Assembly: GCA_027487845.1 (NCBI GenBank)
Contig: JAIYCV010000028.1
Span: 124,001 to 188,000, forward strand
Source: Flammeovirgaceae bacterium
Lineage (GTDB): Bacteria > Bacteroidota > Bacteroidia > Cytophagales > Cyclobacteriaceae
Reading direction: 5' to 3'
DNA length: 64,000 nt
The position numbers and the translations under genes are program-made. The first letter of the stretch is position 1, and each line of letters begins with the position of its first letter. Below, piece after piece: positions 35,139-43,096 of this stretch. Under the pieces are notes generated by a model, which saw only the letters and a program-made list of their open reading frames with translations, was not told where the DNA came from and ran no database searches.

Positions 35139-36324
35139 TGTAGGCCTTGGTAATAACACTTTCAAATTCTTTCGTCCTGGCTTCCCACGAATTTTCCCAT
35201 GCACGCTTGGTTCTTCTTGCCACATCTAGCTGCGTATCATGTTGGCTGGCGAGAACATGAGTCGCAAATTGCTCAGGTGTATCTGCCACCGCTACATCTC
35301 CCTGAAGCGTTAAAAGTATGTCGGGATTAAAATTGGTACTGACCACTGGCTTACCTGCAGCCAGGTACTCAAATAGTTTCAATGGATTTATACCATAACT
35401 TACTTCGTCACACTTAAAAGGGATGATCGCCACATCAAATCGTTTTATTACAGAAGGCGCCTCCTGGTGAGTAAACGCTCCCACCCACTTAACCTGGCGA
35501 TGATTCAAAAACTCCAACGAAAAATAGCTCCTGTCAACAGGGCCCGCCATTACCAGCTGCCAATCAGGTAAGCGATGCAATACTGAGAGTAAGAACCGCT
35601 CATCCGTTCTGCGTTCAATATTTCCAAAATAGCCCATCACCTTTCCTTCAATGCTGGCAAGTTTTGGGTGAACAGCCAATTTGGTATTTTGTGCATTAGC
35701 AAATAAAGAAAAGTTTGCTGCGTTTGGAACATAAAAACACTTGGGGCAATCAGGCCCTTTGAATTCCCGATCAAGTGAGGGAGCAGTGGTGATAATGACA
35801 TCGGATTTTTTTGCTGCGATTTGCTGGAGGTACGGACCGTGCTTTAGTGTGTAAGGTTTTACCATGGGATCAATGCAGTGATAAACAATGTATGACGGTT
35901 TGCCTAAGAAATAGTCGGCTAAGTTGGGTAGGTAAAAATCAAATGAATTGATGTAGAAAACTTGCTGGAATCGCTCCTTGGCGATAATTCGGTTCAGTCT
36001 CCGCGCAACAATCTGGTGATTTAAGCGGGAAAAAAGATCGTAAATTTTTCCTTTCGGTAAAAAATTTATTGGGATAACAAATGGTGCGAATATAACTGTC
36101 ACACCTTCTATAACTTGGGTAGCTTTTCCGAAATATGCCCTTATGCGTTTTCTAACTTGGCTACTTCTAAATTTCAAAATCGCTTCTGTGAACGTAAATG
36201 GATTATCAATTAAGAATACATTATTCCGTTTCGAAAGTTCAGAGGCAATCTGCCATGGCGTTGAGGTATATTCATCATCATGCCTTGGCAACGACATAAA
36301 TAAATAACTATTAATGGTTTTCAT
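35116..36324 (-). CDS. GT4-like (GT-B fold) glycosyltransferase
   Basis: 402 residues with a two-Rossmann GT-B architecture. The N-terminal acceptor half has SLPRHDDEYTSTPWQIA. The C-terminal donor half includes GYFGNIERRTDERFL, VIPFKCDEVSYGINPLKLFEYLAAGKPVV, the family E-x7-E region (here INPLKLFEYLAAGKPV). Such proteins move a sugar from an NDP-sugar to the growing lipid-linked unit. It starts four bases after the preceding gene's stop. Confidence 0.88.
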   Translation of the reverse strand: MKTINSYLFMSLPRHDDEYTSTPWQIASELSKRNNVFLIDNPFTFTEAILKFRSSQVRKRIRAYFGKATQVIEGVTVIFAPFVIPINFLPKGKIYDLFSRLNHQIVARRLNRIIAKERFQQVFYINSFDFYLPNLADYFLGKPSYIVYHCIDPMVKPYTLKHGPYLQQIAAKKSDVIITTAPSLDREFKGPDCPKCFYVPNAANFSLFANAQNTKLAVHPKLASIEGKVMGYFGNIERRTDERFLLSVLHRLPDWQLVMAGPVDRSYFSLEFLNHRQVKWVGAFTHQEAPSVIKRFDVAIIPFKCDEVSYGINPLKLFEYLAAGKPVVSTNFNPDILLTLQGDVAVADTPEQFATHVLASQHDTQLDVARRTKRAWENSWEARTKEFESVITKAYNENEKRD

Positions 36325-36328
36325 ACCG

Positions 36329-37255
36329 CTAGCGCGCGCGTTTAAAATCAGCGATGAGCGATGTGCGTAATTCAGCAGCTAAAATGGGATGTCGATCATA
36401 TTGATGTATCACTGCTAACTTTCTTTGTGCCTTATTATTCAATAGCCCAGCGTGCGCTTCAAACTCGTCCAATGTAGAGTAATGTAAGGTGGCAATTGAA
36501 CCAGTACCGTTACTTTGGAGATGTGTATCAAGACCAGCTAATCCTTTGTAAAAAAGAAAAATGTGGATGCCCTGATCGGGCCCAAGCATACCAATAATTT
36601 TGGGTAGATTTGCCATTACATGATCGTTCATTTCATTAACATACTGAACAATCGCCTTCCTCGATCCAACCGTAACACCCGCACATGCTACTTGAAAATT
36701 CTTTAGCGTGTTAAAGATCGTTTCATTGAACGTATTCTTTATCCACCTTGCATTCATTTCACTCTCATGAATTTTTATTGGCTCAATGCCGGTAATAATG
36801 GTATTCTGATCTATTTCTGTAAATGGATCTGCTTGTAAAAGAACGTCTCTTAAATCGGTAAGCATAAATAAATCATGCGGAAGTTGTTTCATCAACTTCT
36901 CGATAACAAAGAATCGCTTAACCATAAACTGAAGTAGAGGCATTGCTATAGTTTGTAAGTGGTGCTTCGAAAGCGAGCTGTTTAAATGAAGTTTCTGGAG
37001 GATTGTTGCATATCTCCGTTGTATACCAGGTACAAATGAAAATACTTTTGCAATCACCTTGGGCACAACCGATTCCTCATATTGAATCAGGTGAAGATTT
37101 TCAAACTTTGAACATTCTTTTTTAAGCTGCTTGTAGTTTTTACCCACATACATGTAGATATCAGCCTCGGGACAATATTTTTTACAGCTTTCAAGGAAAT
37201 ATCGAATATCTTCAAACTGATAACCAACGCCAAATGTTATAATTGCCTTTCTCAT
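36329..37255 (-). CDS. Unassigned GT-A-like protein of the exopolysaccharide operon
   Basis: 308 residues, soluble, and not a standard GT2. It starts MRKAIITFGVGY and contains LFMLTDLRDVLLQADPF, which resembles the nucleotide-sugar metal site of some GT-A enzymes (D-x-R-D in place of DxD), and a later CAGVTVGSRKAIVQYV segment like the acceptor region of nucleotide-diphospho-sugar transferases. I therefore think it is a divergent glycosyltransferase, but no close family is recognised. It has gene spacings of four or five bases on both sides, so it is part of the operon. Confidence 0.6.
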   Translation of the reverse strand: MRKAIITFGVGYQFEDIRYFLESCKKYCPEADIYMYVGKNYKQLKKECSKFENLHLIQYEESVVPKVIAKVFSFVPGIQRRYATILQKLHLNSSLSKHHLQTIAMPLLQFMVKRFFVIEKLMKQLPHDLFMLTDLRDVLLQADPFTEIDQNTIITGIEPIKIHESEMNARWIKNTFNETIFNTLKNFQVACAGVTVGSRKAIVQYVNEMNDHVMANLPKIIGMLGPDQGIHIFLFYKGLAGLDTHLQSNGTGSIATLHYSTLDEFEAHAGLLNNKAQRKLAVIHQYDRHPILAAELRTSLIADFKRAR

Positions 37256-37259
37256 AGGT

Positions 37260-38180
37260 TTAAAATGGTTGAGTGGTTAATGAATCGGTCGTATTCTTAA
37301 CTTTGCTTGGTCCTGCGAAATATTCAAAAAGTCTGCCCGACTCTTTTACTATTCTTTTTAAAAATGCTTGTGAGAGCGAACCATCTTTAACCAATCTTCG
37401 GGAGCTAGTCCATATCCTTGCTCCGCTTGTGCGTATCAATTTAATCTTTCCAATTTCACCAAGCTTTCGACCCATTCTTCCGTCCTCTCCAAAAACAACA
37501 AATGTTTTTGTTGCTTCATCATTATCAAACACCCTCGTAATGGGCATTTCAAAACCTTTCACTTGCAAACCTTGATGTTTCCTAAAGCCAAAATTTGCGC
37601 CCCGAACATTTAAGAATTCCCGTTTTATTCTTCTTACTTCAAACAGCGCTTCTGCTATTAACTCGTAACACCCAAGGGTTATTCGGGAGGTAGTAGAAAC
37701 TGGTATAAAGCTATAATTGGCATATACACAAGTTACAGACGAATTCTGTAAACCCTTTACCATGTTGCTAACCCAATGCGGAGGATACAGAGAATCTCCG
37801 TCACCACACAAATGATAATAACCTTTCGCTTCCTTTAATCCTGCCAACCTTGCATGCGCAATTCCTTGTTTTTTTTCAATAATTGACTTTACGTTAAAGT
37901 AGTCAAGGATAGCCTGCGTTTCGTCTGTAGAATTGTTATTTACGATAATAAGCTCGGTCGCCCATGGCAGGTTCATCGCTGAAAAAGAAGAGAGGGTTCT
38001 CAAAATATTTTTCTCTTCATTCCAAACTGGTATCACAATAGAAACAATCGGATTAGTTGAATTAAAGCTGGCAATGCCATTTTTTATACTAGCTATTTTT
38101 TCCGGTGAAATAGTTTTCCAATCGGAGTAATCAAAAGAGTGTTCCTTGACCCAACGTGGTTGTGTAAATCTGTTTTTCAT
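37260..38180 (-). CDS. GT2 glycosyltransferase
   Basis: 306 residues; GT-A core with IVIPVWNEEKNILRTL, the NNNSTDET loop and a metal site in LCGDGDSLYPP. The C-terminal part contains a short acidic loop (RVFDNDEATKTF, VFGEDGRMGR) around the catalytic Asp/Glu. The 38177-38180 overlap (ATGA) with the upstream GT2 indicates coupled translation. Transferred sugar unknown. Confidence 0.88.
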   Translation of the reverse strand: MKNRFTQPRWVKEHSFDYSDWKTISPEKIASIKNGIASFNSTNPIVSIVIPVWNEEKNILRTLSSFSAMNLPWATELIIVNNNSTDETQAILDYFNVKSIIEKKQGIAHARLAGLKEAKGYYHLCGDGDSLYPPHWVSNMVKGLQNSSVTCVYANYSFIPVSTTSRITLGCYELIAEALFEVRRIKREFLNVRGANFGFRKHQGLQVKGFEMPITRVFDNDEATKTFVVFGEDGRMGRKLGEIGKIKLIRTSGARIWTSSRRLVKDGSLSQAFLKRIVKESGRLFEYFAGPSKVKNTTDSLTTQPF

Positions 38181-39076
38181 AAAGATGTTAAGGTGTTAAA
38201 TTTGTAACCTAAGTTTTGAGAATTCCGTGAGTGAATGATATTCCAGTGAACGCCTGCTACGTGTGCCATTGCATTTTTCCATTGCTTAGCCAAAAAATAC
38301 GAAACCAACTTCTTAGGTGTTGCTACCAACAAAAAATAAATCCAGAAAAGGAAGAGGGAAGTTCTTGTTGAATTTCTTCTCATAAAAAGTAATCTGTTTC
38401 TCGCCATGAAGTAGCTCTTCATCTCGTTCAACTTGCCAATTGTTTGTGACTCTTTATGGAATAACTCACAAGAGGAATCCACAACGAGCTGATAACCTTT
38501 GGTTGATATTTGTGCTGACCAATCTAGTTCTTCATAATAGACGAAATAGTTTTCGGGCATTGGTCCTACTTGGTTGAAGACATATCTTGGCATCATCATA
38601 GCTGCACCGTGAGCATATGAAGTAGTGACTATTTTCTCGGGCGATAGCGTAGTGATCAATTCATTTCTACCAGTGAACCGATTTATTTTCGTGAATCCTG
38701 CAAATTGAATTTTACTTGGCGCATCGTAGTACTTAAGAACCGGGCAAACAACGCCAATTGATCTATCTTGTTCTAAAATACCCTTTAGTTTAAAAAGAAT
38801 ATTTTCTTTGAACTCGGTATCATTGTTTATAAAGAACAGGTAATTGCCATGGGCGTGCGTTACGCCTAGGTTATTGCCGCCAGCAAAGCCAAGATTTTTT
38901 TCGCTGCGAACGAATTTGACCCAGGGATATTTTTTTATAATAACTGAAGCGTCTTCCTTCGAGGCATTGTCAACCACAATAAGCTCGAATGCACTCTTGT
39001 CAAATGATTGCAGGCTCTCAATCAATTCGTAAGTAACCTTTACATTATTGTAGTTGACGGTGATAAGCGAGATCAT
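38177..39076 (-). CDS. GT2 glycosyltransferase, rhamnosyltransferase-like
   Basis: 299 residues. It begins MISLITVNYNNVKVTYELI with the VDNASKED loop, the metal site FINNDTEF and the YYEELDWSAQI segment with catalytic Glu-Asp, the pattern of WbbL-type rhamnosyltransferases. A hydrophobic segment (about 240-262) probably binds it to the membrane. It begins one base after the LytTR regulator ends. Confidence 0.88.
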   Translation of the reverse strand: MISLITVNYNNVKVTYELIESLQSFDKSAFELIVVDNASKEDASVIIKKYPWVKFVRSEKNLGFAGGNNLGVTHAHGNYLFFINNDTEFKENILFKLKGILEQDRSIGVVCPVLKYYDAPSKIQFAGFTKINRFTGRNELITTLSPEKIVTTSYAHGAAMMMPRYVFNQVGPMPENYFVYYEELDWSAQISTKGYQLVVDSSCELFHKESQTIGKLNEMKSYFMARNRLLFMRRNSTRTSLFLFWIYFLLVATPKKLVSYFLAKQWKNAMAHVAGVHWNIIHSRNSQNLGYKFNTLTSL

Positions 39077-39077
39077 A

Positions 39078-39761
39078 TTAAATGGTTTGAATCAGATTAA
39101 ATAAGGATGACTTGTGTGCTCTGCTAATCGGAATTACGCGATCCTGTATAACCAAATTTTGGTCTTGAATATCTACAATCTTAGAAAGATTGATGATGAA
39201 AGAACGATGAACTCGCACAAACCTCGATGGACAAATTTTATCTTCAATGTTTTTCATGGTAGAATGGGCGATTATTTTTTCCTTTTTAACAGTGTGAAAA
39301 ATGACATAGTCGCCCAGCCCTTCGATGTAATTGATATCATTCAACAAAAGCCGAATCAATCGTCCATCAGTGCGCACATAAATTTCCTCCGTAGAGGTGG
39401 GCATAGGTTCTTTGTGTAATTGACGTGCTCGTTCTACAGCTTTTACAAAACGAGGGAGAAGAATAGGCTTTTGCAGATAATCTGTAACATGAAAACCTAT
39501 GGCTTCTAAAGCATAGTCGCTCTTCGATGATGTAATTATTATTTGAGGAAGATTAGGGATAGCAGACAACAAATCCAATCCGCTCATACCAGGCATTTCC
39601 ACATCGAGAAAAATGAGGTCGACAGAATCGGTGCGTAAAAAGGAAATTGCTTCGGCTGCTGTTGAAAAGGTCTTTACGATAGATATTCCATCGATATGCT
39701 GGCACAACGATTGAACTACTGCCTGCGACATAGCTTCGTCATCAATAATAATACTTCTCAT
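39078..39761 (-). CDS. LytTR-family response regulator embedded in the glycosyltransferase operon
   Basis: 227 residues: receiver domain with IDDEA pocket, D53 in FLDVEMPG and the lysine in LQKPILL, then a LytTR domain (about 122-225) with IEGLGDYVIFHTV and the CPSRFVRVHRSFIINLSKI motif. It is clearly similar to the regulator at 21727-22425, and both belong to one locus. It lies between the UDP-glucose dehydrogenase and GT2 genes with gaps of 18 and one bases, so it is transcribed with the genes it may regulate, which suggests feedback. No kinase gene lies next to it. Confidence 0.92.
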   Translation of the reverse strand: MRSIIIDDEAMSQAVVQSLCQHIDGISIVKTFSTAAEAISFLRTDSVDLIFLDVEMPGMSGLDLLSAIPNLPQIIITSSKSDYALEAIGFHVTDYLQKPILLPRFVKAVERARQLHKEPMPTSTEEIYVRTDGRLIRLLLNDINYIEGLGDYVIFHTVKKEKIIAHSTMKNIEDKICPSRFVRVHRSFIINLSKIVDIQDQNLVIQDRVIPISRAHKSSLFNLIQTI

Positions 39762-39779
39762 AGTTGATTATTATAAAAA

Positions 39780-41135
39780 TTAGCTTGCCTTTCGAGTTGT
39801 GTGCAGTGTTACTTTTGGCACTATATGTTGTCTTCCAATACTATGATAATCAAAACCAAGGCTCGCCATTTTAATAGGATCGAATAGATTTCTGCCATCG
39901 AAAATCAACGGTGTTTTAAGATCGGTTCGAATTCTTTCAAAATCAGGGTTTCTGAATTCATTCCATTCTGTGCAAATGATCAATGCATCGGCATCGACTA
40001 ATGATTCATACGCATCTCTACTGAAATCAATGTCAACGGATAATGCCTTTTTGGAATTAGGCATTCCTTCTGGATCAAAAGCACTTACGGTAGCACCTTT
40101 TTTTACCAATTCTTCTATGAGCCACAATGCTGGTGCTTCTCGCACGTCATCAGTATTTGGCTTAAACGAAAGTCCCCAAATTGCCAAATGCTTGTTTAAA
40201 ACTGAGCCCATTTGTGAAATAATTTTAGCCAGCATCTGTTCACGTTTTTTCTGGTTTACGTTCATCACCGCATTGAGTATTTCAAACTCATAATTGTATT
40301 CATGACTCGTTCTAGAAAGTGCTTGCACGTCTTTCGGAAAGCAACTTCCACCATAGCCTAAACCAGCATACAAGAATTGAGAACCAATGCGGCTATCTTT
40401 GCCCATCCCTTGCCTCACACGTTCTACATCTGCACCCACGTACTCGCATAGGTTGGCAATTTCATTGATGAAGCTAATCTTCATGGCAAGGAAACCGTTG
40501 GAAGCATATTTAACGAGTTCAGACGAACGCTCGTCCATTACTAAAATTGGGTTTCCGTTTCTAACAAAGGGCTCATACAACGTCTTCATTAGTTCGGCTG
40601 CTGCCGGATTTCGTGTGCCGATAACGATGCGCTCGGGCTTCATGAAATCTTGAACGGCAGACCCTTCGCGGAGAAATTCAGGGTTGCTCACCACATCAAA
40701 GTTTATCCCAGTCGACAGACCTAAACTTTCGAGAAGATTTTTGATCTTGTCAGCCGTGCCAACCGGGACGGTGCTCTTCGTAACAATTAATTTGTAAGAA
40801 TTTTTAAGCATCGATGCCAATTGAGCAGACACATTCATTACGTAAGAAAGATCTGCCGAGCCATCTTCTTTGGGTGGGGTCGGCAACGTTAAAAACAGAA
40901 TAGTACTTTCCGAAACTGCTTCCTCTAGATTAGTAGAAAACACCAAGCGATTTTCACGAATGTTTCTTATAAAAAGTTCTTCCAATCCAGGCTCATAAAT
41001 TGTAAGTTCTCCGGCACGCAAGCGTTCTACTTTGGTTTGATCTACATCTACACAGATTACATCGTTCCCCATTTCGGCAAATGCGGTGGCGCTTACTAAG
41101 CCTACGTAACCAGTACCTATAAATGTTAATTTCAT
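39780..41135 (-). CDS. ugd: UDP-glucose 6-dehydrogenase
   Basis: 451 residues. An N-terminal NAD-binding Rossmann domain (FIGTGYVGLVSATAFA), a central helix and a C-terminal domain; the catalytic Cys is C265 in YGGSCFPKDV. It oxidises UDP-glucose in two steps to UDP-glucuronate with two NAD+. This makes an acidic building block for the polymer, so the exopolysaccharide probably contains glucuronic acid or a derivative. It stands directly after the priming transferase gene in the operon. Confidence 0.95.
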   Translation of the reverse strand: MKLTFIGTGYVGLVSATAFAEMGNDVICVDVDQTKVERLRAGELTIYEPGLEELFIRNIRENRLVFSTNLEEAVSESTILFLTLPTPPKEDGSADLSYVMNVSAQLASMLKNSYKLIVTKSTVPVGTADKIKNLLESLGLSTGINFDVVSNPEFLREGSAVQDFMKPERIVIGTRNPAAAELMKTLYEPFVRNGNPILVMDERSSELVKYASNGFLAMKISFINEIANLCEYVGADVERVRQGMGKDSRIGSQFLYAGLGYGGSCFPKDVQALSRTSHEYNYEFEILNAVMNVNQKKREQMLAKIISQMGSVLNKHLAIWGLSFKPNTDDVREAPALWLIEELVKKGATVSAFDPEGMPNSKKALSVDIDFSRDAYESLVDADALIICTEWNEFRNPDFERIRTDLKTPLIFDGRNLFDPIKMASLGFDYHSIGRQHIVPKVTLHTTRKAS

Positions 41136-41176
41136 AGTTTGTTGTCTTATTTGTTTATTGATTAATTAATTACTTT

Positions 41177-41884
41177 TTATACATTCTCATTTTGAAGAAG
41201 CGCAGGTATTGTTTTTATCATGAGCTTGACATCTTTGATGAAGCTACCGTTCAGCGCATATTCTTTATCAAGGTTAATACGCTCCTCTTCTGACATGTCT
41301 CCCCTACCGCGTTTAGTTACTTGCCAAAGCCCCGTAATTCCAGCGGGTGCCATAAACCTTAGTGCCGCCTGATCAGTAGTTAATTTCTCCGCCTCATACA
41401 GTGGCAGCGGTCTGTTACCGACCAGCGACATCTCTCCTCTTAAAATATTTATCAACTGAGGTATCTCATCAAGGCTTGTATTCCTAAGAAATTTTCCAAC
41501 CCTAGTAATGCGTGGATCATCTTTAAACTTAAAAAAGACAGATTTAGAATTTGCTTGGCTTGTCACCTCATGTTCGCATATTAAAACCCCTTCCGGAGAA
41601 ATCATCTTAACGCAATTGGCATTGGTACATACTTTTTTCTCTTTCGCCCCTGATTCGTTATATAAATTTAAGTGAGCGAGTGACTGAATAGATTTATCGG
41701 CACCAGTATACATGGTGCGAAACTTTAATAACTTAAATAGTCGATACCCTTTACCTGCTCTAATTGCCCCGTAAAATATCGGACCTTTACTTTCGAGCTT
41801 AATAGCTACTATTACAATCGCTATTATTGGTAGTAACAAAATGAGACCTGAGAGAGAAGCAAGTATGTCAATGATTCGTTTCAT
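41177..41884 (-). CDS. Priming sugar transferase (undecaprenyl-phosphate, WcaJ/WbaP catalytic type)
   Basis: 235 residues, the short form without the N-terminal multi-helix domain. It starts with one membrane helix (about 7-28), then the bacterial sugar transferase core: FKLLKFRTMY, DPRITRVGKFLRNTSLDEIPQLINILRGEMSLVGNRPLP and GITGLWQVTKRGR. It transfers a sugar phosphate to undecaprenyl phosphate and starts the repeat unit. Between FRTMY and DPRI there is an extra stretch with three Cys (CTNANC and ICEHE), which is unusual for the core. It is the first gene of the minus-strand operon. Confidence 0.93.
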   Translation of the reverse strand: MKRIIDILASLSGLILLLPIIAIVIVAIKLESKGPIFYGAIRAGKGYRLFKLLKFRTMYTGADKSIQSLAHLNLYNESGAKEKKVCTNANCVKMISPEGVLICEHEVTSQANSKSVFFKFKDDPRITRVGKFLRNTSLDEIPQLINILRGEMSLVGNRPLPLYEAEKLTTDQAALRFMAPAGITGLWQVTKRGRGDMSEEERINLDKEYALNGSFIKDVKLMIKTIPALLQNENV

Positions 41885-41985
41885 GTGTTAATATTTTTTT
41901 TTAGTTGCCACATGGAATCGCTGAGATTATCATGCTGTTGGGTGTAGAGCATCTTAATGGCGAGTTCATGGTTACTTTTTTTCTT

Positions 41986-41993
41986 CAAAAGTA
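41986..41993 (-). promoter_or_regulatory. Possible -7 box of the glycosyltransferase operon
   Basis: On the minus strand TACTTTTG (41993-41986) fits TAnnTTTG and equals the boxes before the LruC and TolC-like genes. The leader to the ATG at 41884 would be about 95 bases. No -33 TTG is seen. Confidence 0.4.
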
Positions 41994-42156
41994 AATTAAG
42001 CCTTCACTGGTAATTTTATATTTCGATAAACAGGGAGGATAATCAAGACGAAATCGTGGAAACGACAGACCAATCCCTATGCGAGTATTTTCTAGATTGG
42101 GTTAAAAAAAGCGGACTGCTTTTTGAGTTACCAGTATCAAAAAAGTAAATAGGATC

Positions 42157-42540
42157 ATGACAACGCCAATTTATAATTCGCCCTCTATTGCGAGTAACGT
42201 TTATTTCTCCAGAGCGACATTCGCACAGCAAACGATGAACGAAAAAGACATCCAAGTAGCTTTACTACGGGACTTTCTGGAATTTTTCCCCACTTTACTT
42301 GGCAACACAAAAACAGCTGTTGATCAACTAGATAGGAAGTCGCTAAAGCACTTTATGCATCAGTTGAAAGCATCGATAGCGCTTTTCAATGGCGTGCCTA
42401 TTTATACGCTGATCAACACGTTGGAAAACACCATTGAAAACCTCGGGGACCGAGAGGTTTTGATGCGTTCTCATATCATCCTACAAAAGTCGGAAGCCTT
42501 GCTTTCAGAAGTCAAAAAGTTTCAAAATGAAAATAAATAA
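42157..42540 (+). CDS. Stand-alone Hpt (histidine phosphotransfer) protein
   Basis: 127 residues, helical, with the Hpt signature around LKHFMHQLKASIALFN (phospho-acceptor His in MHQLKAS, about residue 68). It has no kinase or other domain, so it works as a shuttle between receivers. It is followed after eight bases by a receiver gene, and the two are divergent from the glycosyltransferase operon that holds an orphan LytTR regulator. It may carry phosphate from a distant hybrid kinase to that regulator. Start uncertain: a later ATG at 42235 (MNEKDIQVA) would still keep the Hpt core. Confidence 0.8.
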   Translation: MTTPIYNSPSIASNVYFSRATFAQQTMNEKDIQVALLRDFLEFFPTLLGNTKTAVDQLDRKSLKHFMHQLKASIALFNGVPIYTLINTLENTIENLGDREVLMRSHIILQKSEALLSEVKKFQNENK

Positions 42541-42548
42541 TCCCAAAT

Positions 42549-42944
42549 ATGGAAAAAACCGCGTTTATAGTAGATGATGACGAAAGCTATCGCCAATACA
42601 TCGCAACTTTTTTATCACATTTTAAATACAATGTGAAAGGCTACGGAAACGGCAAGGATTGCCTTGCCAATTTAAGTCTTGATCCTAGCTTTATAATTCT
42701 CGACCACAATTTGGAGAATGACGAGGATGGGCTGGAGTTATTAAGACTAATTAAAACTCAAAAGCCTTCTATTCCCATTATCTATTTAAGTGGCCAGCAA
42801 AACGTAACAAAGGCGGTGCAGGCACTTAAGCTAGGATCAATGGAGTATATCGAAAAAAATGGAGGGACGTTAATACAGCTGAAAAGTATTGTGGAGCAAT
42901 TTGAAAACAAAAAGAAAAAAGGTATCGGGAGCTGGTTTGCTTAG
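42549..42944 (+). CDS. Stand-alone receiver protein
   Basis: 131 residues. Single receiver domain with acidic pocket VDDDE, D52 in IILDHNLE and a C-terminal region in which the usual KP lysine is replaced by the sequence IEKNGGT, where the Lys is kept but the Pro is not. No output domain. It lies eight bases after the Hpt gene, so the pair probably exchanges phosphate. Role in the exopolysaccharide relay is inferred from position. Confidence 0.87.
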   Translation: MEKTAFIVDDDESYRQYIATFLSHFKYNVKGYGNGKDCLANLSLDPSFIILDHNLENDEDGLELLRLIKTQKPSIPIIYLSGQQNVTKAVQALKLGSMEYIEKNGGTLIQLKSIVEQFENKKKKGIGSWFA

Positions 42945-43059
42945 CAATTGCTTGTACCGTCCGTTAGGCATCTTTCAACAATGAATACTCGAGTGGAAAG
43001 AACTTGAACGAGCCTTTCATGTTCAATATACTTTTTCCTTTTTCTTAATGAAGCTTTAG

Positions 43060-43091
43060 CCTTTCTGGAAAGCACAGCGAATCCGGAAAGG
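43060..43091. terminator. Weak hairpin between the receiver and PIG-L genes
   Basis: CCTTTCTGG (43060-43068) can pair with CCGGAAAGG (43083-43091) with one G-T pair and a 14-base loop. It lies between convergent genes, but no T run follows on either strand, so a terminator role is uncertain. Confidence 0.3.
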
Positions 43092-43096
43092 GTAAC

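Noticed and set aside
42049-42144. Short plus-strand frame upstream of the Hpt gene (about 30 codons from a GTG, including LCEYFLDWVKKSG)
   Set aside because: A purine-rich AGGGAGG occurs before it but at the wrong distance, no promoter was found and there is no recognisable motif.
17094-42944. The polymer locus as a recent integrated mobile island
   Set aside because: No integrase, transposase, terminal repeat or tRNA attachment site was seen at either edge; only the toxin-antitoxin remnant hints at transfer.
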